The notes beneath the pieces were generated by a model that saw only the letters and a program-made list of their open reading frames with translations, made no database searches and was not told where the DNA came from. Shown here piece by piece: positions 9,190 to 17,240 of a stretch of 64,000 bases of DNA. The stretch covers positions 124,001-188,000 of the forward strand of contig NZ_JAGPXT010000001.1 of assembly GCF_018070465.1 (NCBI RefSeq). The letters run 5' to 3'. Position numbers and translations under genes: made by a program. How positions within the stretch are numbered: position 1 is the first letter of the stretch; every line of letters starts with the position of its first letter. This stretch comes from Micromonospora sp. C95 (GTDB lineage: Bacteria > Actinomycetota > Actinomycetes > Mycobacteriales > Micromonosporaceae).

Positions 9190-10361
9190 CCGGCTGCGGC
9201 CCTCTCCACCTCGGTGAGGAATCGGTGAGACGTCGTGGCGAACCGGCGCCGTGATCCGGTGGCAAGGCGCAGCCGTTCGTTGAGGACCGCCACATGGCCC
9301 GCCCGGTAGTCGGGGACGACGATCAACAGGTCAGATTCGCCGATGCTGCCCCGACGCAGCAGCTCGTTGGCCAGCCGCGCGGGGTCGGTGTAGTCCTTGA
9401 CATCGACCCGCCAGGGCCGCCGTCGTCCTGGTGCCCTCACTTCCAGGTCGTACCGGTCGACGTGCGGCCACAGTCTCGCGGTGACGCCCGGCATCATCTC
9501 GAGTTCGCGGTGCAGGCGGACCTCCTCACAACCGGGGATGGTCGAATACCGCCAAGCCGGCCGGACGAGGCACACCTGACCCGTGACCGGAACCGCAGTG
9601 GTGACCTGTGGTCCGCCCAACTGCGCGGCGCGCTCGACGTTCCACGCACCGGCCACCGGTTTACGGCCCTTCGCCGCCTTCACGGTGATCGAACCGCCGA
9701 GAGCCTTGGTGTGCGGCGGGTAGGCACAGGCAAGCCGACCGAGTTGGTACCGCATCGGGTACCGGCACACGGGGCACCCGAACCAGTAGTGCTCCCCCTC
9801 GTGCGCCACCCACGCCCACGCGGGGATCTCCTCGACCAGGCCCTCGCGGGGCAGCCCTGCGGCCTTGATCGCGTCGATCACCTCCGACATCTCCCCCGCC
9901 GCGTGTTCGATGACGGTCCGTCGCGCCCGTCGGTACCCCTCCTCCGTGCCCGTCGCCAGCATCTGTCCGTAGAGCCAGCCCTGCACCTTCTCCGCGCTCA
10001 GACGCGGCACCGACCAGCCGACGACATCGGAGGCCGCCATCGACGGCGCGAGGTTCTCCATCAGCAGGTCAGCGGCAGCAGCACTCAGCTGTCCGTCCTC
10101 CACCAACAAAACCTCGTCGCACGCTTCCCTCAGCGCGTCCGGCAGAAGCCCGGACAGCGGCCCGGTCAACAGGTCGGTGAAGGCCACCAGGGGCAGCAGA
10201 GGCTCACCGTGCGCCAGGTGCGCCAGCGCGACCCGCCCGTGTAGTTCAGCCACCTGCCGCCAGCGCTCGCCGGGCGGTCCCGGCGACATCCAGACACTGG
10301 CGGCCTGCGTCACCGTGGTCACGACTGCGTCCCGGCCGAACCTGGTCAGATCCGCCGTCAT
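9186..10361 (-). CDS. REase-fold nuclease associated with pPIWI-RE
   Basis: 391 residues if started at ATG 10361 (MTADLTRFGRD), which follows a very strong GGGGAGGAAGGGG box; a longer frame reaches a GTG at 10517 but lacks a ribosome-binding site. A zinc-ribbon-like CPVCRYP segment lies near residue 194. The C-terminal part has YDLEVRAPG, WRVDVKDY and SDLLIVVPDY, the strand pattern and DxK motif of a restriction-endonuease fold. This matches the third member of the pPIWI-RE operon described by Burroughs and Aravind. The stop overlaps the helicase ATG (ATGA), so the three genes form one coupled operon. Confidence 0.82.
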   Translation of the reverse strand: MTADLTRFGRDAVVTTVTQAASVWMSPGPPGERWRQVAELHGRVALAHLAHGEPLLPLVAFTDLLTGPLSGLLPDALREACDEVLLVEDGQLSAAAADLLMENLAPSMAASDVVGWSVPRLSAEKVQGWLYGQMLATGTEEGYRRARRTVIEHAAGEMSEVIDAIKAAGLPREGLVEEIPAWAWVAHEGEHYWFGCPVCRYPMRYQLGRLACAYPPHTKALGGSITVKAAKGRKPVAGAWNVERAAQLGGPQVTTAVPVTGQVCLVRPAWRYSTIPGCEEVRLHRELEMMPGVTARLWPHVDRYDLEVRAPGRRRPWRVDVKDYTDPARLANELLRRGSIGESDLLIVVPDYRAGHVAVLNERLRLATGSRRRFATTSHRFLTEVERAAAG

Positions 10362-10595
10362 GCGTCCCCTTCCTCCCCGGCCGCTCATCCTGGGCGACCC
10401 GCTACGCCGCAACCGGACACCGCGTGCGGCCTGATCGACGTCCGCCGCGATCGCGGCACACAACAGATCACGCCACACCGAAGGCGGCGTAATCTGCGGG
10501 AACACACTCAGCGTCACCAAAGTGGCGTCATCGCGCTCAAAACTAAAGCACAGATGCTAGCCTTCTGCACGCAGGTAAAGCATGAGGGGAGAACC
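10362..10595. promoter_or_regulatory. Divergent promoter region of the pPIWI-RE operon and the regulator pair
   Basis: This 234-bp interval separates the REase gene from the plus-strand gene at 10596. An A+T-richer patch near 10535-10565 (CTCAAAACTAAAGCACAGATGCTAG) is the only part that departs from the local GC bias and could hold promoter elements. The neighbouring helix-turn-helix regulator is the natural candidate to act here. No operator palindrome was recognised. Confidence 0.35.
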
Positions 10596-11384
10596 GTGTC
10601 GAAGAAGATCCGGCCGGCAGCGTGGGCGGCGTCCCTGTTCGGCCGCGACGTGGCAGCCACGCTGACGCAGGCCATCCCGTCGGCCATCCAGGCCGCCGTC
10701 GGACGGCAGATGGACGGCCACCACGCGGTCCGCCTGACGTCGCGCCACGCCTTCGGCGGAGGCTGGCCGGCGCGGTACGAGGAACTGGTCAACCACCTCG
10801 GTGAGGTCCCCGGCGCCCAGACGGTGCGCCCGCTCGGCAAGAGCTACCGCATCGTCGTCATCAACAACGTCGCCGTGCTGCCAGTGGAATACGCGAAGGA
10901 CCTCGCGACCGCCTACGACAGCCCTCGCGCCCTGAGGAAGATCAACAAGACGACGCTGGAGCTAGCGCGGCTCTTCGGCCCCAAACCCGATCATGAGCAG
11001 CCGGCTTTCGAAGGGATGGAGTCTGAGTCGGACGCCCATACCACCGACGTTCTGCGAGGGCTGGAACCAGACGGTATCGTGATCATCTACTACGCCGCGC
11101 ACGAGCGGCACGGGCTGCTCAACATCGGATGGGGCCAGATCAGCGTGAGCCAGACCGGCGCAGCGAGCTGGGTATCCGCACAACCCCTGCTCGTCCCGTC
11201 CGCAGACCCGATCCCCGGACTTCGCCTGGTAACCCAGCCGTCGGCCTCGGCCGCGTCGCCGCGATTCGACCAGGCCGAGCTGGCCAGCCCGACGCTGCGC
11301 GCCCGTACCGCCGCTGAGCAGGCCACCGTCAGCCCCGTAGCCGAACACAGCGACCACCAACAGCGAAGCGATGCCCAGAACTGA
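10596..11384 (+). CDS. Unknown protein paired with the XRE/ImmA-like regulator
   Basis: 262 residues from GTG 10596 (MSKKIRPAAWAASLFGR), 4 nt after a GAGGGGAGA box; an ATG at 10554 in frame has no such site. The middle shows alternating hydrophobic strands (YRIVVINNVAVLPVEYA near 85-105; GIVIIYYAAHERHGLLNIGWG near 158-180) and the last 60 residues are Pro/Ala-rich and probably disordered. No family recognised. Its end overlaps the next ATG by 14 bp, so it is coupled to the XRE/ImmA-IrrE-like gene, and the two diverge from the pPIWI-RE operon. It may be a partner or a substrate of the protease; that is inference. Confidence 0.75.
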   Translation: MSKKIRPAAWAASLFGRDVAATLTQAIPSAIQAAVGRQMDGHHAVRLTSRHAFGGGWPARYEELVNHLGEVPGAQTVRPLGKSYRIVVINNVAVLPVEYAKDLATAYDSPRALRKINKTTLELARLFGPKPDHEQPAFEGMESESDAHTTDVLRGLEPDGIVIIYYAAHERHGLLNIGWGQISVSQTGAASWVSAQPLLVPSADPIPGLRLVTQPSASAASPRFDQAELASPTLRARTAAEQATVSPVAEHSDHQQRSDAQN

Positions 11385-12621
11385 CGAGCCCGATGACCTG
11401 TTCTCTGCCGGCGGCCTCCCCGTGGAGTCGCCCTCGGGGTCAGCCAGTGCTGTCGCCAGGCAGTTCGACTCGGCACGTCTGACACAAGCTCGCCAGCTCG
11501 CCGGGCTGACCAAGAAGGAGCTCTCCGACCGGGTCGGGGTCAGCGCCGCGGCCATCGGCCAGTACGAATCAGGGGCGCGGCCACGCCCCGAGATTCTGAT
11601 CGCCCTCGCCGATCACCTCGGCTACCCCGTCGGCTTCTTTCAGGTCGGGCGTCCCTACGCCCGCCTCGACTCCTCCGCAGCGCACTTCCGCCATCTCCGT
11701 GAGACACGCTCCTACCAGCGCGCCAAGGCCGTCTCCTTCACCGAGCAGGTCTGGGAACTCATCTACGCCCTCGAACGGCGCGTCTTCCTGCCCCACGTAG
11801 ACCTTCCCGGGTTCGCCGGCGGCGAGATCCATCCCGGCGCGAGCCTTCCCACCGAGCCGGTCCAAGCTGCCCGAGCTCTTCGTCAGCACTGGAATCTCGG
11901 CACCGCGCCCATTCCGCACCTCGTGCGCACTCTTGAGGTCCACGGCATCGTCGTCGTCCATGCGCCAGCCGACGGCGACTTCCGTACCGTGGATGCTTTC
12001 TCGACCTCCCGGCTACCGCGGCCGTTCATTGTCATCAGTCGCGATCGATCCCAGGATGTATACCGGCAGCGCTTCACCGCCGCGCACGAACTCGCCCACC
12101 TCGTACTCCATGCCGACGCCCTTCCCGGTGACTCCAGGCATGAACGGGACGCCGACGCCTTCGCCGCGGAATTCCTCACTCCGCGCGATAGCATCAGCCC
12201 CCTCCTGCCCGCAAGGGTGAACTTTGCGGCGTTCGCTGAGCTCCAGCGCACGTGGGGTACGTCGATCCATAGCCTCATCTACCGCTGCCGAGAAGTAGGC
12301 CTCTACACGGACACTACTGCGGCACGCGCCTACCAACGCCTCAACCAGTCCAAACCAGCCCTGGAACCTATCGACGGCTTCCCCGGTGAACAGCCGACAC
12401 TCCTAAGAAGAGCCTTCGAACTGGCCGCCGAGCATGGGCTAACCATCTCCGCGCTGGCGCAGGAACTGCGCTGGCCGGTGGAGCGGATCCGGCAACTACT
12501 TGGTGCTGTCACCGACCGCCCAACACTCAACCTCATAGCCGGCGGTAAAGCGGCGGAGCAGCCATCGCCAATGACTGATCGCATTCGTCATTTACGGGCA
12601 GTTGCTACGGACATGGCCTAA
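11371..12621 (+). CDS. XRE-family regulator fused to ImmA/IrrE-type metallopeptidase
   Basis: 416 residues. An XRE helix-turn-helix occupies about residues 30-90 (LTQARQLAGLTKKELSDRVG, then AAIGQYESGARPRPEIL). An ImmA/IrrE-like domain follows, with the zinc-protease motif TAAHELAHLVLH near residue 238 and a downstream acidic metal ligand region DADAFAAEFL near 265. Such COG2856-type proteins sense damage or a signal and cleave a repressor in phage, ICE and stress regulons. The C-terminus after residue 320 adds a small helical region (LTISALAQELRWPVERIRQLL) that could be a second DNA-binding helix pair. Location beside pPIWI-RE suggests control of that operon. Confidence 0.9.
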   Translation: MPRTDEPDDLFSAGGLPVESPSGSASAVARQFDSARLTQARQLAGLTKKELSDRVGVSAAAIGQYESGARPRPEILIALADHLGYPVGFFQVGRPYARLDSSAAHFRHLRETRSYQRAKAVSFTEQVWELIYALERRVFLPHVDLPGFAGGEIHPGASLPTEPVQAARALRQHWNLGTAPIPHLVRTLEVHGIVVVHAPADGDFRTVDAFSTSRLPRPFIVISRDRSQDVYRQRFTAAHELAHLVLHADALPGDSRHERDADAFAAEFLTPRDSISPLLPARVNFAAFAELQRTWGTSIHSLIYRCREVGLYTDTTAARAYQRLNQSKPALEPIDGFPGEQPTLLRRAFELAAEHGLTISALAQELRWPVERIRQLLGAVTDRPTLNLIAGGKAAEQPSPMTDRIRHLRAVATDMA

Positions 12622-12824
12622 CGACCTCCGTTGGGACACGTCTCCAACAACCCCGAGTAGCCGTTCAGCCTGAGCGGCAGAGCCGCATTGACGGGCCTGC
12701 CTCGCTGAGTGCCAGGATCCGTGCCAACTTGGCCTCCACAGGCTGGGTTCCGGGCGGGTTCCAGGGCAGAGGGTCAAGTTCAGCCGGCGTTGACACCCGC
12801 AGCAAGCCGCGCTGCCCGCGGCCG

Positions 12825-13340
12825 TCATGCAGGCCGAAGCGTCAGAGACGACCTACATGACGGGCAGGAGACGCTCACCAGCGTGCAGTCGTCGGCGCAT
12901 GGGCTCCAGTCCCGGCAGCGGTGGCATTCCCTGTCGGGATCGTGCCGAGTCGTCGCCGGCTGCCGGCAACTGTTGCAGATCCACCAACTGTCCGCCGGTG
13001 CCATGGGCTGCGGAACCGTCAGCAGGTGAAACTGTCCACGGACGGTGTAGCTGCGCCCGCCCGTCAGCTGGACCAGCCCTTCGCGCAGGACGCCAGCCGC
13101 GTAGTCGGCGGTCCATTGGACGATCTCTGCTCTCGCGCGCCGTTCGGCTTCCACGGCCTGCGCGACCTCTGCCCTGGAGATCATCCATCGACCGGAGACC
13201 TTCACTACCGGCACTCGCTGGCCGCCCATGGACACAGTGCCGCCTCGATGCGCCTGACTGCGGTACCAAGAATACGCGTTTCCACCGCCGAAGGTGGCCA
13301 CGCCTTCGGCCAGCGGGATTAGGTCAGGACCCGCATCCAT
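12825..13340 (-). CDS. Small zinc-ribbon protein with excisionase-like N-terminus
   Basis: 171 residues from ATG 13340, chosen over a TTG 9 nt upstream because the GGAGGAAGG box abuts the TTG. Residues 1-65 (LIPLAEGVATFGGGNAYSWYR, VPVVKVSGRWMISRAEVAQAVEAE) look like a DNA-binding helix-turn-helix with a wing of the excisionase/MerR-like type. The C-terminus holds CNSCRQP, CHRCRDWSPC and CPSC, enough for one or two zinc sites. Function unknown; a small DNA-binding factor is plausible. It is isolated, with gaps of 200 bp and 660 bp either side. Confidence 0.65.
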   Translation of the reverse strand: MDAGPDLIPLAEGVATFGGGNAYSWYRSQAHRGGTVSMGGQRVPVVKVSGRWMISRAEVAQAVEAERRARAEIVQWTADYAAGVLREGLVQLTGGRSYTVRGQFHLLTVPQPMAPADSWWICNSCRQPATTRHDPDRECHRCRDWSPCADDCTLVSVSCPSCRSSLTLRPA

Positions 13341-14004
13341 GATCGACAACCTTCCTCCAGCAATTCCAGAGCTGGCGGGAGACCGCTAGAAAGGCCATAG
13401 TATGCCCGGCCACCGACAGGACGGCGAGGTCGAGACGAGAGCCCTTTCAAGGTGTTTTCGTCCGGGACAGCGGCTGTCGTTCGACAGCCGTCTGCAGGTC
13501 CCCGCACGACGGCAGCGCTCTACCTGCCCACCGCGACGACCCAGGAGCTGAGGCCGACGGCGATCAGCTCGCCGAGTACCGGACTCAGCGCCCCCCGCGG
13601 CCGGCGGAGTATCGTCCGTCGATCCAGAGGCACGGCGGGGACGGTGCCTGTCACGCCTGCGTCGACAACTTCTTCCCCGACGGACATCTCGCCGAGGGTG
13701 CGGGCACGGGCGGGTCGTGCGGCAGGTTGGTCGCCGCGATGCTATCGGTGATCCGGCTCCTTCCTGCCCGTCGGACGCGGTACTCGCTCCCGCATCCAGT
13801 TCGAGGGTTGCCAGCCGACCGCGGTCAACGCCTCGGTTATGAGAACTGGCGATAGGTCACGGCCGGCTACGCGAAGCGGCCCTAATCGGGAGGAAGTAGC
13901 TCTACTTCCGAGTTAGTTGTGTCATCGAGCCGCTAGGCAGGCCGGGGCTGGACGAAATGGCATGTCCCAGTAGGCTCAGCGCGAAGCAGTGAGTTGCTGG
14001 GGAG
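13341..14004. other. Gene-free 660-bp stretch
   Basis: No frame has convincing protein features. The plus-strand frame across about 13530-13700 reads fragments such as AEYRPSIQRHGGDGACHACV that look protein-like but lack a start, and may be a decayed gene. No tRNA, hairpin or repeat stood out. Confidence 0.4.
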
Positions 14005-14796
14005 GTGGCACGACTGAGCCGCACGACGCCGCAGCACAACTTCCTGCGTGTGGGTCAGGTGGTGCCGACTGATCAGGAGGTGGCCACTTTCGAGATCGCG
14101 ACGTCGGTCTCGGACGCGCTCACGATGATGGCCCATCACGGCTTCGATCAGGTGCCGGTGACATCTAACGGCGTGGTGGTGGGCGTATTCAGCTACCGGT
14201 CACTTGCGCTGAACCTCGGCGTCGTACGCCGGCAGGACAGCCCTCTGTCCTACCCTGTCGGCGATTTCCTTGAAGACCTGGCCTTCGTCAGATCCGGCTC
14301 TGAGGTCGAAGACGCGTTGGATGCGCTCCACCAGAAGGGGGCGGTCCTGGTCGGTGATGAGGAGCGACTGCTTGCGGTCGTCACTGCCGCCGACGTGAAC
14401 AGCTACCTTTGGACCGCGACAAGGCAGTTCATGATCGTACGCGACGTCGAGTTGGCGACGCGCTACCTGGCTCAGCGGGCGTGCGCTACCGAAGATGAGC
14501 TCCGCGCTCTTGTTGCAGCAGTTCGGCCCGCAGACGCCAACGGCACCGCCGCTGCGCGTCTAGAGGATCTGACCTTCGGCGAGCTGATTTCCGTCATCAA
14601 CAGTCCCGAGCGGTTCGGTCGGGTCTTCAGCCGCACCTTCGGCAGCAGTCGCGAGTTGGTCTTCTCCATGCTTGAACCCGTGCGGGATGTCCGCAACAAA
14701 GTCTTTCACTTCCGCGACGCGGTAACACCGGATGAAGTTGACCTTGTCATGAATGCCCGTGTGTGGCTGCAGCGCAGGGTCAGGATGGTGCAATGA
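14005..14796 (+). CDS. Tandem CBS-domain protein with a HEPN-like C-terminus
   Basis: 263 residues. Residues 15-135 form a CBS pair: ATSVSDALTMMAHHGFDQVP with GVVVGVFSYRSLAL, then SEVEDALDALHQKGAVLV with LLAVVTAADVNSYL. CBS pairs bind adenine nucleotides and tune an attached effector. The C-terminal half is helical and ends with EPVRDVRNKVFHFRDAVT, where RNKVFH is the Rx4H pattern of HEPN RNases; that this is a catalytic HEPN site is inference. The GTG at 14005 is the best start but its ribosome-binding site is close. TGA overlaps the next ATG (ATGA), coupling it to the P-loop ATPase gene. Confidence 0.75.
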   Translation: MARLSRTTPQHNFLRVGQVVPTDQEVATFEIATSVSDALTMMAHHGFDQVPVTSNGVVVGVFSYRSLALNLGVVRRQDSPLSYPVGDFLEDLAFVRSGSEVEDALDALHQKGAVLVGDEERLLAVVTAADVNSYLWTATRQFMIVRDVELATRYLAQRACATEDELRALVAAVRPADANGTAAARLEDLTFGELISVINSPERFGRVFSRTFGSSRELVFSMLEPVRDVRNKVFHFRDAVTPDEVDLVMNARVWLQRRVRMVQ

Positions 14797-15968
14797 CCGC
14801 TCGCACACCTGCTCATATCCTGCTCGCCGAGCGGTTGGACCGCGTCCGCAACGCGCGTCATATAGTGCTGCACGCACCGGCCGGTTCCGGTAAGACGCGG
14901 ATCCTGGCGGACATTATTGCCCGCGCCGCTGAATCCGGTCTCGTCCTGGTCGTGTCCTCGCGTCGCGAGCTACTCGCGCAGTGGGCCATGGTGTTGCTAA
15001 GGAACCACGCCGCCACACCGCTACGCGATCTGGACCCTGACCTGGCGTTGGAGCTTGCCAGCCTCTCGCCGACCCAGCCCCACCACGACCACGGGGTTCT
15101 CCTCACGACCACGGCAAACGTCCGGCGCGGTCCTGTACGGCTCGCGCTGCAGTCGCTTCCCTTGGCCCTATTCCTCCTCGATGGCCTTCCGAGGCCCGAC
15201 AGTGCCACGCTGGCCGCCGTCATCGGCATCGTCGACCGGGCTCGTCAGACCATCGTGGTTGACCAAAACGCACAAGAGGACACGCCCTCGTGGCTCCAGC
15301 ATCCCGAGCTGGTTCAGCTCACCTTGGCTGAGGTAATCGCCATGAGCAGCAAGAGCCACGTCAGTCCAGAAGACTATGTGGTGACGCTCGGCGACGGTGA
15401 ACGCGCGATCTTTCAGCAGGCCGCGACATTGCTGGACAAGCGACACGGCATCCGTAGCCGACCCGCCCTGCACTCGGCACTCATGCAGTTGATCAGTGAG
15501 GGGCAGGTTACGAGCCGGGACGACCAGGGCCGCGTGAAGATGGCATGGAGCCTTGTTGACTCTCTCGAAGGCCTCGGCCCAGATCCACGGTTGGCGGCGA
15601 TGACAGAGGCGGTCCTGCACAGAAAGCAGTCCGGCCCCGTCATCGTGGTGACTGGTCCCTTGCGTGCCGAGGTCGAGTACGTGCGGGATCACCTGACCGC
15701 CCACGGAATCCGGACAACTGAGTGGACGATGCAGGATCCGCCGCAAGCATTAGCTACGGCGGCCGACCGCGACCCACTCCCTGTCATCGTTGCCACCCCC
15801 AGCGGCCTGGAGGTAGGTGAATCACTACTACAAGACACCACGCTGGTTTACTTCACCAGACCGCGAAGCGACACCGATCGTGCGTGGCTTCTGAGCGCAC
15901 TGCATACCGGCATGGCTCGCGGCGCAGTTCTGCCTGTCGATGAACCGCCCATTGCATCCGGAAGCTGA
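14793..15968 (+). CDS. P-loop (helicase-like) ATPase partner of the CBS-HEPN protein
   Basis: 391 residues from ATG 14793. Walker A is APAGSGKTRILADI near residue 28; VLVVSSRRELLAQW follows like helicase motif Ia; LALFLLDGLP near 126 sits where a Walker B is expected but has only one acidic residue. The C-terminus (VIVVTGPLRAEVEYVRDHL, VIVATPSGLEVGESLLQDT, VYFTRPRSDTDRAWLLSALH) resembles the second RecA lobe of an SF2 helicase, with the arginine-finger motif reduced. It is shorter than typical SF2 helicases. The one-base-pair-offset ATGA coupling to the CBS gene indicates a two-protein system. No known defence family was recognised. Confidence 0.7.
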   Translation: MTARTPAHILLAERLDRVRNARHIVLHAPAGSGKTRILADIIARAAESGLVLVVSSRRELLAQWAMVLLRNHAATPLRDLDPDLALELASLSPTQPHHDHGVLLTTTANVRRGPVRLALQSLPLALFLLDGLPRPDSATLAAVIGIVDRARQTIVVDQNAQEDTPSWLQHPELVQLTLAEVIAMSSKSHVSPEDYVVTLGDGERAIFQQAATLLDKRHGIRSRPALHSALMQLISEGQVTSRDDQGRVKMAWSLVDSLEGLGPDPRLAAMTEAVLHRKQSGPVIVVTGPLRAEVEYVRDHLTAHGIRTTEWTMQDPPQALATAADRDPLPVIVATPSGLEVGESLLQDTTLVYFTRPRSDTDRAWLLSALHTGMARGAVLPVDEPPIASGS

Positions 15969-15983
15969 GCTAGCGAGGCTGGT

Positions 15984-16002
15984 CCGACTCCAGCGGGGTC
16001 GG
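15984..16002. terminator. Short hairpin after the ATPase gene
   Basis: An 8-bp stem (15984-15991 with 15995-16002, one wobble) with a 3-nt loop lies 15 nt beyond the ATPase stop. Probable terminator; no U-tract. Confidence 0.45.
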
Positions 16003-16245
16003 TGAACCGGAGTTCGGCCGTCGCTTCCGCCTCGCCGCGTCGCCGTAGTCCGGCAGTTCGTTCGCGGGGCCTCCGGAGGGCAAGCTTGGGCTCTAGACCA
16101 CGGACACCTCCGACGCCAGGCAGCCCCGTCGTGCCGCCCGCGCACTCAGAATGACCTGGCACGCTCGCGCGCCGGCCGTTGCTAAGACGGAACCAAACGC
16201 CTACAGGCGTGAGGATCTGGTTGCTACTCGAATCAAGGCCATGGG

Positions 16246-16644
16246 TCAGGATGAAGGCCGCGCCTCGCTCCAGTTCACGTTCGTGGGGCGCTGCCGGGTG
16301 ACGACGTACTCGACGACCGCGGCGCGGGCGGCGGCCGGCGTCGTACGGACGAGGTCGGCGGAGATGTCTACCAGGCCGGTGTCGGGAGACTCGTAGACCG
16401 TAATCGCTTTGTCAGGTTCCTGGTCGGCGACGTAACCACCGTCAGGCAGCCATCGCACCGCTGCCCGGCCGGCGTCAACGTCGATGTCGACGCGTAGTAC
16501 GGGTAGATCGCCGGTCCCGATGGTGATCGTCTGTCCACAGCCTCCATGGGGCATGATCGTTTCGATCTGCTCGTCGAAACGACGGCCCGCCTCCTGCGGG
16601 TTGGTCAGTTCGTAGGAATGGCCGTGGTAGTCACGCAGCAGCAT
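16246..16644 (-). CDS. Imm1-family immunity protein (DddI-like)
   Basis: 132 residues from ATG 16644, which shares its A with the toxin stop (TGATG), so expression is coupled. The sequence (LRVDIDVDAGRAAVRWLPDG, ITVYESPDTGLVDISADLV, ARAAVVEYVVTRQRPTNVNW) has the strand and end-motif pattern of Imm1, the family of the DddI immunity protein that neutralises SCP1.201/DddA-type deaminases. It should bind and block the deaminase encoded immediately upstream. Assignment rests on this motif pattern and on position next to the toxin; both agree. Confidence 0.85.
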   Translation of the reverse strand: MLLRDYHGHSYELTNPQEAGRRFDEQIETIMPHGGCGQTITIGTGDLPVLRVDIDVDAGRAAVRWLPDGGYVADQEPDKAITVYESPDTGLVDISADLVRTTPAAARAAVVEYVVTRQRPTNVNWSEARPSS

Positions 16645-17234
16645 CAACGGGTGATCCTCTCTCCGGTGCCGGTGTAGACACGGTGCCACCATGTAGCTCC
16701 GCCGTCACGGGTGACCCACACGCGCAGGCGGCTTCCTTGCGGAAGGATGGCGGGTAGGACTTTGTCGCAGGTCCAGGGGTAGGCCTGGTCGCGGTCGTTT
16801 GTGCCGCAGACCGTGTTGTCAACCGCCAGATCGGCCTCGACGCTACCGGTGCGGCGCATCCGCGCCGCGGCCTTCGACTCCGCGTGGTCGTAGAAGGTGA
16901 CGGGAGGACCGCGTAGCGGGTCGTGGTCAAGGTCAGCGGCAAGGGACCGGTCACCGCCGCCGGAGAAGAAAACCTCTTCACCGTTGAACAGCCCCAACGT
17001 GGGACGGGTGCTACCAGCGGGCCGTGCCTGCAGACGACCAGCACCCGGCCGCACGCTGTCCGGCAATGTACCGGGGTCGACTGGTACCCAGTCCGGACCC
17101 ACGGGCCGGGGCGTATCTGCCGGCGAGGTGGTGACGTCACCGGACAGGACTGCGTTTGAGCTGGTTGCGTTCTGGTCGAGATCGGAGGGAAATGTAGCGG
17201 GCGGTCGGGTGCCTTCGCCGCCGCCCGCGACTAG
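16644..17234 (-). CDS. SCP1.201/DddA-like cytosine deaminase toxin, reached by -1 frameshift
   Basis: Reading the -1 frame from the slippery site gives 196 residues: a Pro/Thr/Ser-rich linker (about 65 residues) and then the deaminase. Signs of the domain are GLFNGEEVFFSGGGDR, the catalytic HAESKAAARMR (HAE proton-transfer motif), and Cys pair VCGT ... WTCDKVLPAILPQGSRL, where the two zinc cysteines are 13 residues apart. Family members deaminate cytosine in double-stranded DNA. No credible start exists in this frame: the first GTG (17102) has no ribosome-binding site and would lie inside the linker. The gene therefore seems to be made as a fusion to the DUF6244 protein. The stop overlaps the immunity gene start. 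Confidence 0.85.
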   Translation of the reverse strand, partial: LVAGGGEGTRPPATFPSDLDQNATSSNAVLSGDVTTSPADTPRPVGPDWVPVDPGTLPDSVRPGAGRLQARPAGSTRPTLGLFNGEEVFFSGGGDRSLAADLDHDPLRGPPVTFYDHAESKAAARMRRTGSVEADLAVDNTVCGTNDRDQAYPWTCDKVLPAILPQGSRLRVWVTRDGGATWWHRVYTGTGERITR

Positions 17235-17240
17235 TTTCCC
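17197..17240 (-). promoter_or_regulatory. Candidate programmed -1 ribosomal frameshift signal
   Basis: On the minus strand GGGAAAC (17240-17234) lies in phase G GGA AAC, the X XXY YYZ pattern. TAG (17233-17231) follows at once in the zero frame. After a 5-nt spacer (TAGTC) an 8-bp all-GC stem can form: 17228-17221 with 17204-17197, loop 16 nt, and further pairing is possible inside the loop. The -1 frame is open for 196 codons into the deaminase. All three classical parts (heptamer, spacer, stem) are seen directly; use by ribosomes is inference. Confidence 0.75.

Noticed and set aside
13452..13751. 99-codon plus-strand frame in the 660-bp gap
   Set aside because: Ser/Thr/Arg-rich translation with no start context; no domain.
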